Part shown: positions 45,580 through 52,999 of the stretch, piece after piece
Position numbering within the stretch: the stretch's first letter is position 1
Layout: every line of letters begins with the position of its first letter
Made by a program: the position numbers and the translations under genes
Notes under the pieces: generated by a model
The model's input: only the letters and a program-made list of their open reading frames with translations
The model's database searches: none
What the model was told of the DNA's origin: nothing
DNA from: Algoriphagus sp. Y33
GTDB lineage: Bacteria; Bacteroidota; Bacteroidia; Cytophagales; Cyclobacteriaceae
Assembly (NCBI RefSeq): GCF_014838715.1
Contig: NZ_CP061947.1
Location: 5,942,001-6,006,000 of the forward strand
Length of the DNA: 64,000 nt
Direction: 5' to 3'

Positions 45580-45783
45580 ATGGGAACGATTAAAATCTGG
45601 ACCTTTGAGGAGGTCACTGCAATGAACAGTGGAAATGCCATGAAAGCTACACGACACTTGGAGGATTTGGTATATGCCAAAAGGGTTCTTTGGGCTAAAG
45701 GGAAAAGTCTCAATGAGATCCAGTCCAATGCTTCTGACTTCGAAGAGTCTGAGCTGGTCAATGAAAAAAAAGTAATACAATGA
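45580..45783 (+). CDS. Small protein of unknown function, first of three
   Basis: A 67-residue soluble protein, mixed charge, with helix-favouring segments (TFEEVTAMNSGNAMKATRHL; NEIQSNASDFEESEL). No signal peptide or known motif. Its stop overlaps the start of the next gene in an ATGA arrangement, and a terminator follows the third gene, which supports a genuine operon. Bracketed by REP-like units. Not recognised. Confidence 0.6.
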   Translation: MGTIKIWTFEEVTAMNSGNAMKATRHLEDLVYAKRVLWAKGKSLNEIQSNASDFEESELVNEKKVIQ

Positions 45784-46013
45784 AAAAGGCAATTATTCCA
45801 TCAGGCACAATTCAAAATATGCAAATAGGTATTGCCTCTTTGCATCAGGTACTGGATACTGAACTGAAGCTGAAACTCAAACCTGCTGTTAGCAACTTGA
45901 ACAGGATGACTGCTCATGCTGAACTTCAGTCTGTAGCAATTTCGGCATCAATATCACTGAGCTTAGAAGGAATGAAGTCTTATTTAGAGGGATTAGTTCC
46001 GCTGAGTGAATAA
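45780..46013 (+). CDS. Small protein of unknown function, second of three
   Basis: A 77-residue protein, rich in Ala/Ser/Leu and largely helical (SLHQVLDTELKLKLKPAVSN, MTAHAELQSVAISASIS). It is translationally coupled to the preceding gene (four-base overlap) and lies 12 bases from the ATG of the next. No membrane span or catalytic motif is evident. A packing or assembly role would fit the composition, but no function can be given. Confidence 0.6.
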   Translation: MKKAIIPSGTIQNMQIGIASLHQVLDTELKLKLKPAVSNLNRMTAHAELQSVAISASISLSLEGMKSYLEGLVPLSE

Positions 46014-46025
46014 ATTACTGTGGGA

Positions 46026-46205
46026 ATGAGCCAGATTTCCATTCCTGATTTCAGCAAGATTTACATTCCGAGAGGAGGATCTGTTTCTTCCGGAGGAGCA
46101 TCATTCAGGCTGTCAGATTATTCCCATGAGGATCTGGAAATAAGAGATAGGACTATAACTGTGACACTCCGGATTGTGGATGATGAAGATGATCCAAAAG
46201 AATAA
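46026..46205 (+). CDS. Small protein of unknown function, third of three
   Basis: A 59-residue acidic protein with a Gly/Ser-rich middle (PRGGSVSSGGASFRLSDYS) and a predicted beta-hairpin near the end (DRTITVTLRIVDDEDDPKE). A GTG six bases earlier is an alternative start. Followed by a terminator three bases past the stop. Unrecognised. Confidence 0.55.
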   Translation: MSQISIPDFSKIYIPRGGSVSSGGASFRLSDYSHEDLEIRDRTITVTLRIVDDEDDPKE

Positions 46206-46208
46206 ACA

Positions 46209-46229
46209 AAAGCGGCGCTAGGCCGCTTT
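46209..46229 (+). terminator. Terminator of the small-gene operon
   Basis: AAAGCGGC (46209-46216), GCTAG, GCCGCTTT (46222-46229), followed by CTTTTA. Lies three bases after the third gene. Confidence 0.8.
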
Positions 46230-46284
46230 CTTTTAGGACGGAGGTGACGAGGAGGTTGGTGGCGTGGGTTGGTCGGGACATATT

Positions 46285-46334
46285 AACCATGGGGTGCACC
46301 CATGGTTATTGAGAGGTTTGACCACTTCGTGGTC
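46285..46334 (-). repeat. REP-like unit D (reverse)
   Basis: Minus-strand order: GACCACGAAGTGGTC (46320-46334), linker AAACCTCTCAATAA, AACCATGGGTGCACCCCATGGTT (46285-46307, 23 bases described as one palindromic stem). Nearly identical to unit C. Confidence 0.75.
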
Positions 46335-46382
46335 GGGTTTTTTAAAGCTGCAATCAGGAAATTTAATGATCAATTACTTACG

Positions 46383-46430
46383 GATCCCGAAGGGATCTAA
46401 CTTTTCAATAGCCCCCGGTGCAACCGGGGG
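46383..46430 (+). repeat. REP-like unit E (forward)
   Basis: GATCCCGAAGGGATC (46383-46397), linker TAACTTTTCAATAG, CCCCCGGTGCAACCGGGGG (46412-46430). The stems have changed by compensating substitutions compared with the other units, so structure and not sequence is kept. Confidence 0.75.
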
Positions 46431-46453
46431 ATAAATGGGAAGATGATATCTAC

Positions 46454-47092
46454 TTACAACCTAATCGCCCTGGCAATCACCTTCGCCATAATTCCCAAGC
46501 CTTCGGGGTTGGGATGTACACCATCAGGGAGTAAATCTGCCTTGTCCATCAACGGAGTATATAGATCCACCAGCTCGGAACCTGAATCTCTGGCTATAGC
46601 CATGATCATCATACGCTGCTCATTGTTCATCACTTCAGGAGTGATTCCGAAGTTCTCACGGGTTACCGGCACCGGCATGATCACATATACTTTGCCATCT
46701 GCCGGCATGGTCTTTTTGAATTCTGCGATCATATCAAGATAATCCTGTCTGAATTCCGAGGCATACTGCCAGTTTTGTGGCTTGGAGTCATTTGTTCCCA
46801 GCATGATCACTAAAATATCAGGAGCAAAGTCTTTGACCTGCTGGAACTGTGGCTCGTTCCAATAGGGATAATCTCCCTTACGTAATAAAGTCCGACCGCT
46901 TACGCCGAAATTGACTACTTCATACGAGTCACCCAAAATTGCCTGCATCTGAAGGGGGTAACTATCCGGATTGTCTCTGCCGGGGCCTTGGGTGATGCTG
47001 TTGCCTACACAGGCGACCTTGATGGGAGTTTGTGCAAAAGAGACTGTTGCAAAAGTGAATAGAGCCACTAAAAGTAAATTGATTTTTTTCAT
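46454..47092 (-). CDS. Secreted SGNH/GDSL hydrolase
   Basis: A 212-residue esterase/lipase-like protein with a signal peptide of about 20 residues (ending SFAQ). SGNH blocks are all present: GNSITQG (catalytic Ser), NFGVSGRTLL (Gly block), MLGTNDSKPQNW (Asn block) and LLPDGVHPNPEG (Asp and His). Such enzymes remove acyl or acetyl groups from sugars or lipids; in Bacteroidota they often act on polysaccharides. The frame extends upstream to 47218 through a long hairpin, but the signal peptide sets the start at 47092. Substrate unknown. Confidence 0.9.
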   Translation of the reverse strand: MKKINLLLVALFTFATVSFAQTPIKVACVGNSITQGPGRDNPDSYPLQMQAILGDSYEVVNFGVSGRTLLRKGDYPYWNEPQFQQVKDFAPDILVIMLGTNDSKPQNWQYASEFRQDYLDMIAEFKKTMPADGKVYVIMPVPVTRENFGITPEVMNNEQRMMIMAIARDSGSELVDLYTPLMDKADLLPDGVHPNPEGLGIMAKVIARAIRL

Positions 47093-47174
47093 TTGATTAG
47101 GGTTATTGAATTGAGAAATATAAGTGCTAATAGGCCTCGCCTTCGCTCGGCTACCGTATTTTAAGTTGTGAATG

Positions 47175-47216
47175 GGATGAATGGAAGGAGGCGAAACCGC
47201 CTCCTTCCATTCATCC
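47175..47216. repeat. Perfect 19-base inverted repeat
   Basis: GGATGAATGGAAGGAGGCG (47175-47193), AAAC, CGCCTCCTTCCATTCATCC (47198-47216). No mismatch over 19 bases. It lies 83 bases upstream of the SGNH start, with no T-run leftwards and AACGTTTTGTTTT rightwards. It could be a terminator for a rightward transcript or a structured leader of the hydrolase gene. The neighbouring GACCCCGAGCAAAGTCGAGGGG stem (about 47238) is another short dispersed-looking hairpin. Confidence 0.75.
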
Positions 47217-47397
47217 AACGTTTTGTTTTAGATTTCGGACCCCGAGCAAAGTCGAGGGGGAACAGTTTTTAGAACAATACTTAGGTGCAAACAAGTTTAC
47301 AAATTCTTTTAAAGACAATTGGCCGTTAAAATACCAATTATAGCTAACATCTGGGTGCCAACTATGGACTTTTACCTATTCGAACTATCTTTAATCC

Positions 47398-48237
47398 GTG
47401 CAGTTTCTCTTCAAATTCTATCAGCGTATTACCTGGCTTTCCATTGATGTGGTTCTCGGGGCTATGGCAGGAATGCTTTTTTTTTCAAGGGCACTGAGAG
47501 TTGAACTGGATTGGCAGGAATATGCCCTGCTTGGGATGGCCGTTTGGTGTATTTATACCACAGACCACTTGATGGATGCCAGAAAGCTGACTTTTCATCA
47601 TAGGAAAGGCCGACATCACTTTCATCTTATTTACCGAAAACCATTACTGGTTGTACTGGGTATAGTTGGATCCCTTGGATTGGTTTGGGCGATAGTATTC
47701 TTTGGGTTTTCCCGGGAGTTGTTTTTCGGTGCCGGATTGGGAGTACTTATTCTTGTAATTATGCTTGCCGTAAGGAAGTTTGGAGCGGAGCAAGTTCGAT
47801 TGAAAGAACTTAGCTCAGCAGTTTTTTACGTGATTGGAATATCTTGGCTTCCCTGGTATGAAATGCCTGAAATAGACTACACTTGGACAGCTTTAGGACT
47901 GACAATTCTCTATATGGGTTTGGCCTATTTGAACTTGATTATGCTTTCCTGCCTTGATACTGAATCGGATAAAGAGGCTGGATTTGTGTCAATCGCCACC
48001 AAAATACCCCAAGAAAGACTTCTCACAAACATTCGAAATTTGTCGATTAGTTTGATTTTGTGTTCTTTCTTGGGGTTGCTTCTGGTTAACTCTTTCTATA
48101 GAATCTATCCGGGTTTGTTGGTGATTATGCTGCTTGTACACTTCCTGTGCTTTTTTAAAACCAACTTAAGCGCCGAACAAGTAAGAATGCGGATGGAAGT
48201 AGCTTTTCTAGTTCCTGCTATTTTGCTATTGATCTAG
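47398..48237 (+). CDS. UbiA-like integral membrane protein
   Basis: A 279-residue protein with eight or nine membrane helices and a GTG start. Two acidic loops resemble the prenyl-diphosphate-binding motifs of UbiA prenyltransferases: YTTDHLMDARK (about 55-65) and SCLDTESDKEAG (about 183-194). Each is weaker than the canonical NDxxDxxxD. It may therefore be a divergent UbiA-family enzyme or a relative that has lost activity. Convergent with the acyl-CoA dehydrogenase gene; the stop codons overlap by four bases. Confidence 0.65.
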   Translation: MQFLFKFYQRITWLSIDVVLGAMAGMLFFSRALRVELDWQEYALLGMAVWCIYTTDHLMDARKLTFHHRKGRHHFHLIYRKPLLVVLGIVGSLGLVWAIVFFGFSRELFFGAGLGVLILVIMLAVRKFGAEQVRLKELSSAVFYVIGISWLPWYEMPEIDYTWTALGLTILYMGLAYLNLIMLSCLDTESDKEAGFVSIATKIPQERLLTNIRNLSISLILCSFLGLLLVNSFYRIYPGLLVIMLLVHFLCFFKTNLSAEQVRMRMEVAFLVPAILLLI

Positions 48238-49592
48238 ACAAATGCACTATGTCCGGTTATTGCCCGACCTACGATCAGTGAATTGATTTCCTTGGTACCT
48301 TCATAGCTGTAAACTGCTTCTGCATCTGCCACAAATCTGGCAATGTCATGACGGAGCAAAATGCCATTCCCTCCAAATAGCTCCCGGGAATGATCGACAA
48401 TTGAGCGCATTCTAAGCGTACAGAAAACCTTGGCAAGTGAAGCGTGCTCATCCTTTAGAATATCATCATCCTGCATCTCCGAAAGTCTGAAAACCATTGT
48501 CTGCATGGCAGTCAAATCTCCGAGCATAGTGACCAAAAGATCTTGAACAAGTTGGAAAGAAGCTATTGGCCTTCCAAATTGCTTTCGCTCGTTGGTGTAA
48601 GCTAATGCCAACTCGTAAGCTCCCCGGGCACATCCTACCGCCTGCCAAGCTACTCCCGCCCTTGTCATTCGCAGAACTTTTGAAGTGTCACGGAATGAAT
48701 TCGCTTCCTGAAGTCTATCCGACTCCGGTACTTCACAATTGGTCAGCGTGATCGAGGCATTTTGAACCGTTCTCAACGCCATTTTATCTTCAAGTTTTTC
48801 TGCCAAAAATCCCGGATTGCCTTTTCTTACGATAAAGCCTTTTACCTGCTGGTCGTCCAGATCTCTAGCCCATATCACTGTCATATCTGAGAAGGTAGCG
48901 TTTCCTATCCATTTTTTCTGACCATTGAGCACCCAAGCACCGCCTTCTCTTTTACAGGTAGTGGTCAATCCTCCGGCTACACCTGATCCCACTTCAGGTT
49001 CTGTCAAACCAAATGCACCTATTTTCTCTAGTTTTTGCATCGATGGGAGCCATTCCAGTTTCTGTTCTTCGGAGCCACATAAGTAAATAGAGCCCATGGC
49101 CAAGCCGCTTTGTACACCAAAAAAAGTAGAGATTGAGGTATCAATTCTCGCCATTTCCATGGCTATAAATCCTTCCAATAACGCAGAATGACCGGGACAG
49201 CCGTAGCCTTGATAGGTGAGCCCTGCTATATCCAGTTCAGCCATTTTCGGGATGATCTGCATGGGGAATTCGCCTCTGTTCCAGTAATCATTTGCAATTG
49301 GTTTGATCTCCCGCTCCATAAATTCCCTCACTCTAAGCTGAATCTCCCGCTCATGATGGGGAAGGGTTTTTCCCAACTCATAGAAATCACCATTGATCGG
49401 TGGAATTACCTTGGGTTTGCTGCCTCCTTTGAGCATCCCCATCATTTTAGAAAGGTCTTCTTCGCTCATCTTCGAGACCAAGCCAACCATCTTGGAGAGA
49501 TCTACTTTTTGGGAAAGCTTGGAAATCTGATCAAGATCGACACTGGATAAAAGTTGACGGAGTCCACCGATGGTTTTAAATAGATTCTTCAT
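48234..49592 (-). CDS. Acyl-CoA dehydrogenase (glutaryl-CoA dehydrogenase-like)
   Basis: A 452-residue FAD enzyme. The FAD-binding signatures are AFGLTEPEVGSGVAGG and WIGNATFSDMTVIWA. The likely catalytic base is E431 in YSYEGTKEINSLIVGRAITG, the position used by glutaryl-CoA dehydrogenases. An N-terminal extension of about 65 residues, rich in short helices (SKMVGLVSKMSEEDLSKMM), precedes the core. Substrate is uncertain; no amino acid degradation cluster is adjacent. Confidence 0.93.
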   Translation of the reverse strand: MKNLFKTIGGLRQLLSSVDLDQISKLSQKVDLSKMVGLVSKMSEEDLSKMMGMLKGGSKPKVIPPINGDFYELGKTLPHHEREIQLRVREFMEREIKPIANDYWNRGEFPMQIIPKMAELDIAGLTYQGYGCPGHSALLEGFIAMEMARIDTSISTFFGVQSGLAMGSIYLCGSEEQKLEWLPSMQKLEKIGAFGLTEPEVGSGVAGGLTTTCKREGGAWVLNGQKKWIGNATFSDMTVIWARDLDDQQVKGFIVRKGNPGFLAEKLEDKMALRTVQNASITLTNCEVPESDRLQEANSFRDTSKVLRMTRAGVAWQAVGCARGAYELALAYTNERKQFGRPIASFQLVQDLLVTMLGDLTAMQTMVFRLSEMQDDDILKDEHASLAKVFCTLRMRSIVDHSRELFGGNGILLRHDIARFVADAEAVYSYEGTKEINSLIVGRAITGHSAFV

Positions 49593-49631
49593 AAAAAGGT
49601 ATTTTTGGGATTAGTTCATTTCTTTAAACTA

Positions 49632-50231
49632 GTGAAAGATCATTACAGTTTACTTGCGCCCTATTATAATTCTCTGACCAAATTGGTTTTTGGAAACGAA
49701 TTGAAGCATGCAAAAAGCCATTTTGCTGAAAATATTTCGAATAAAAAGATCTTAATTATCGGCGGCGGAGACGGTCTGGATTACCGGGATTTTCAAGATC
49801 AACTAGCGGGAGATTATTGGGAGATTTCCGGATCCATGCTCAATAGAGCGAAAGTAAATCTGGCAGAAAGCAAGTTGACTTTTTGCTTGGGATATTTTCA
49901 AGCCAAACCGCATAAGTTGTATGATGAGATCTGGCTTCATTTTGTGCTGGATACTATGCAGGATGATGAAATAACTGTTCTTTTACAGGAAATAAAGAAA
50001 AGCCTTACCGCAGAAGGAAGGATTCATATTGCCGATTTCTTCGAGCCTAAGAACGCTTACCAGAGATTTTTGAACAAGGGGATGATTACGTTTTTTAGAA
50101 TAGCCGCGAACCACCGGCGAACCGGTATTCCTGATTATGAGCAGCTATTATTTGCGGAACATTGGCAGAAAAGCTCAGAAAAGGAATTTGTGGGAGGTTG
50201 GGTGAAAGCACAGCTATGGCAATCAGGCTGA
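49632..50231 (+). CDS. Class I SAM-dependent methyltransferase
   Basis: A 199-residue protein with the SAM-binding glycine-rich motif KILIIGGGDGLDYRDF (motif I), followed by EISGSMLNRAKVNL and WLHFVLDTMQDDEI at the acidic and post-II positions. A GTG at 49632 is chosen (VKDHYSLLAPYYN, where the conserved region begins); a TTG nine codons upstream lies only 13 bases from the divergent gene. The 3' end overlaps the convergent AraC gene by nine bases. Substrate unknown. Confidence 0.85.
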   Translation: MKDHYSLLAPYYNSLTKLVFGNELKHAKSHFAENISNKKILIIGGGDGLDYRDFQDQLAGDYWEISGSMLNRAKVNLAESKLTFCLGYFQAKPHKLYDEIWLHFVLDTMQDDEITVLLQEIKKSLTAEGRIHIADFFEPKNAYQRFLNKGMITFFRIAANHRRTGIPDYEQLLFAEHWQKSSEKEFVGGWVKAQLWQSG

Positions 50232-51113
50232 AGGACTTTCCAATTGCTTTCTGAATTGCTCCGGTGTGACTCCGACTTTTTTCTTGAACAATCGGCTGAA
50301 GTAAGAGGCATCGTCAAATTCTAACTCGTAGGCAATTTGAGAAATGTTAAGGTCAGCATGTGTTAGCAACCTTTTTGCCTCCAGCAGAACTCTGTCCAGT
50401 ATGAGTTGTGAGCTGGTTTTTCCTACCGACTTTTTACAAAAGCCATTGAGCTGCTTCATGCTCAGCTTCATTTTGTCTGCATAGAAACTGGCCTCCCTAT
50501 GCTTCTTAAAATAGTTGTCAACCAGCATTTCGAACTTTTCGAATTGATCATTCACTAATTTCTCTTCCTGTGAGCAGGAAGTCCTTTTGCCTTTATATCG
50601 GTAAAAATAAATGAGAAGTGTATCTGTGAAATTTCTCAATAAATCCATAGTAGCCCAGGTGGGGTTTTGCGTCTCCTGATACGTTTTGTCAAAAATGCAC
50701 AAAATCTCTTTTTCGTCGGATGATTGAATTTCCAGTTTAAGGAAGGCTAAGGTTGAGTTGAAAAGACCGTATCTGTTTAATCTTATTCTGGGAAAGACAG
50801 AAGAATAAAAGTCCGCACTGAAAAAGAGAATATGTCCGTCCGTATCTGATGAAAGTTTCCAAGAGTGAACTTGTCCCGGACTTAAGAAAAAAGCTGAGCC
50901 TTGTTCTACGGGATAGGTTTTGAAATCAATGGTATGACTTCCTTTTCCTTGCGTGAACACCACAATAATGTAAAAATCATGCTTGTGGGGCTTTTGTATA
51001 AACTGATGTTTTGACAGGTGGTTTCTCAGCCCGGAATAATAGAAATGGGAGGAATCCAGCCTGTCAGACTCGAAATCCGGAATATGCAATATAGGGAGAG
51101 GACTTTTGGGCAT
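50223..51113 (-). CDS. AraC-family transcriptional regulator
   Basis: A 296-residue regulator. The N-terminal cupin-type sensor (about 20-150) contains KPHKHDFYIIVVFTQGKGSH and PVEQGSAFFLSPGQVHSW. The C-terminal double helix-turn-helix (about 195-292) contains SMKQLNGFCKKSVGKTSSQL and ISQIAYELEFDDASYFSRLF. This is the standard layout for ligand-sensing activators. A -7 element lies just upstream (51144-51151). Target genes and ligand cannot be inferred. Confidence 0.93.
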   Translation of the reverse strand: MPKSPLPILHIPDFESDRLDSSHFYYSGLRNHLSKHQFIQKPHKHDFYIIVVFTQGKGSHTIDFKTYPVEQGSAFFLSPGQVHSWKLSSDTDGHILFFSADFYSSVFPRIRLNRYGLFNSTLAFLKLEIQSSDEKEILCIFDKTYQETQNPTWATMDLLRNFTDTLLIYFYRYKGKRTSCSQEEKLVNDQFEKFEMLVDNYFKKHREASFYADKMKLSMKQLNGFCKKSVGKTSSQLILDRVLLEAKRLLTHADLNISQIAYELEFDDASYFSRLFKKKVGVTPEQFRKQLESPSA

Positions 51114-51143
51114 AGTGGGATATCTTCAATAGTAAAGATAGTT

Positions 51144-51151
51144 CAAATATA
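51144..51151 (-). promoter_or_regulatory. Candidate -7 element for the AraC regulator
   Basis: TATATTTG on the minus strand, 31-38 bases before the start codon, matches TAnnTTTG. The nearest upstream TTG is 24 bases away, longer than ideal. Confidence 0.35.
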
Positions 51152-51174
51152 CCCACTTCAGAAATGCGTAGAAA

Positions 51175-51561
51175 TCAAGGTGGGCTAGGTAGATCTTTGC
51201 CTCTGTAAGGGACAAAAATCGAGATCCAGATAGATCTGCTGACCCGATAAATAAACGGCAAGAAGATCAGAACGGTGAGGCCAAGTAATGATAGAAGAAG
51301 TTTGAGAGAATAATCCGGATAGATGACAGACAAAGCCACCCAAGCAGCAATGAAAAGCGCAGTATTGATGGCATAGCTAATGAACATGGCACCGAAGTAG
51401 TATCCCGGTTCCGGCTCAAAAGACTGTCCACAGTGCGAACAGTTTTTATTCATGATAGAAAACTTGGTAGGACTCAATAACTTACCCCGCAAGAACATGT
51501 CTCCCTGATGACAGCGGGGACATTTGCATTGATATATACTCTTCAAGGTGGAAAATCTCAT
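51175..51561 (-). CDS. DUF983 zinc-ribbon membrane protein
   Basis: A 128-residue protein. Two CxxC knuckles, CKCPRC near residue 12 and CSHCG near residue 41, predict a zinc ribbon, followed by two membrane helices (about 58-80 and 86-106). DUF983 proteins are widespread and uncharacterised. The frame extends ten codons upstream, but the ATG at 51561 places the start at conserved sequence. Function unknown. Confidence 0.85.
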   Translation of the reverse strand: MRFSTLKSIYQCKCPRCHQGDMFLRGKLLSPTKFSIMNKNCSHCGQSFEPEPGYYFGAMFISYAINTALFIAAWVALSVIYPDYSLKLLLSLLGLTVLIFLPFIYRVSRSIWISIFVPYRGKDLPSPP

Positions 51562-51644
51562 TGCTTTTAAGTTTTGACAAAAGTACAACAAGCAACATCC
51601 TCTGAACTGGATAAAAGCTCCTTAAAATAGGACTTTTAGGCCTT

Positions 51645-52994
51645 TTAGGGTCTTGATTTTTCAATAACAGCTAAAATCAGCTCATCAAAATATTTCCCAT
51701 TTCCCGGGCCATACCAGTTCATTTCCCGTACCTCATGGAAATTCTCATCATATAATTCATCAGGAGTAATATAGCCGATATAGCCACCATTGAATGTGGT
51801 GATGATCAGATTCAAGCCTTTGCTTTGCGCCAGCTTTTCCCATTTCCCATAAAAAACTCCCGAAAGTTCTCCACTGGAAGCAATCATCAGCGTATTGCCG
51901 ATTTGTGTGATGTCAAGATGCGCATTTGTATTGCCCAGCAGGTAATCGAACAGCCAGGGACGCAGGCGAAGGTTGTCCGTCACCCGAAGATGCGGAGTTC
52001 GAAGCGCTATTGGAAGAACCCCGGTTTTTATTTCAGGGTTAGTGATGTCGGCAAAATAAGTGGTATTCATCCTAAAGGTGGAGTCCAGTTGATGGGCATA
52101 GCGTTCGACCATTTCGGGGGTATTTCCGGGCCTCATTGGTCTATGGCTTCCTACAGCTCCTGCTGCATACAGGGCAAATTCAAATTCGCCGGCTTCCAGA
52201 TCCTTGGTGAGGTAAAAAGGGTAGTCTCCGGATAAGCCCATAAACTTGGTACTCATCGTGGTAGCATGAGCCGAATAAGTAAGGAAAGTGGCTTTTTTGC
52301 CCGTTTTTTTGGTAAAAATAAGCTGACGGACAAACGGATCTGTAGGTCCGCCGTTTACAAATCTGTTAGCGACCAAATCGCCTGCATCAGATTTTTGATA
52401 AGTAATCGTGACAGTATCTTGGATAGCAATTGCATCCCGCAAGGCAGAAATACTTGTGGAAACCATCATATCCACGATACCTTGTTCGTATCCTCCAAAA
52501 GCTATTTCTCCCATGGGACCCGGCATGTAGCCGCCCATGCCGGAGTGTGTATGCGTAGCAGTGAAGATCACTTGGTCTATCGGTAGCTTGGCGGCTGTTA
52601 TAGCCTTCCGAACTTGTTCAGCAAGATGGGGGTGAACGATCAGTAATTCATAATTAAGCCAAGCAACCCGGGATTTGCCATTGGAAAGTGTCAGTGCTTT
52701 GACGTAGCTGCTGTCCTGCACAAACTCATATTTCCCTCTGGGTGCATAGCCTACCAGATCCGCCGGTTCATCCGGAGTCATATTGACGCTAGACCAACCT
52801 GCTATCCAAGTATCACCCTGAGAATTTGAAAAAGTAGTCTGATCTAACCGTTCAAAAGTTTCCTTGTAAAAATCCTGATCCTGAATCGGTGAGCGATCTA
52901 CTTTAGTCAACACGACCAAGGCAATTGCCATCAAAACAACAAAAGTCCAGCATAGGACTTTTGTTGTTTTTAATAAGATGCTCTTGGCGCTCAT
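51645..52994 (-). CDS. Neutral/alkaline ceramidase-like hydrolase
   Basis: A 449-residue exported or membrane-anchored protein with an N-terminal hydrophobic helix (about 8-30). The N-terminal domain of neutral non-lysosomal ceramidase is visible: SSVNMTPDEPADLVGYAP, FTATHTHSGMGGYMPGP (zinc-binding His residues) and FLTYSAHATTMS. It is much shorter than full neutral ceramidases (about 650 or more), lacking their C-terminal Ig-like domain. It may therefore act on another N-acyl lipid or amide. It lies six bases after purM in the same direction. Confidence 0.82.
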   Translation of the reverse strand: MSAKSILLKTTKVLCWTFVVLMAIALVVLTKVDRSPIQDQDFYKETFERLDQTTFSNSQGDTWIAGWSSVNMTPDEPADLVGYAPRGKYEFVQDSSYVKALTLSNGKSRVAWLNYELLIVHPHLAEQVRKAITAAKLPIDQVIFTATHTHSGMGGYMPGPMGEIAFGGYEQGIVDMMVSTSISALRDAIAIQDTVTITYQKSDAGDLVANRFVNGGPTDPFVRQLIFTKKTGKKATFLTYSAHATTMSTKFMGLSGDYPFYLTKDLEAGEFEFALYAAGAVGSHRPMRPGNTPEMVERYAHQLDSTFRMNTTYFADITNPEIKTGVLPIALRTPHLRVTDNLRLRPWLFDYLLGNTNAHLDITQIGNTLMIASSGELSGVFYGKWEKLAQSKGLNLIITTFNGGYIGYITPDELYDENFHEVREMNWYGPGNGKYFDELILAVIEKSRP

Positions 52995-52999
52995 GCTGC

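Noticed and set aside
45394..45792. Minus-strand frames (132 and 89 codons) opposite the first small gene of the REP island
   Set aside because: The plus-strand genes have coupled overlap, codon composition like neighbours and a terminator; the minus frames run into REP hairpins.
44535..46430. CRISPR array
   Set aside because: Repeats are paired hairpins in alternating orientation with no regular spacing, unique spacers or cas genes; REP-like units around a TnpA explain them.
46443..46742. Plus-strand frame across the SGNH gene 3' half
   Set aside because: The opposite strand encodes all four SGNH blocks; this frame has no support.
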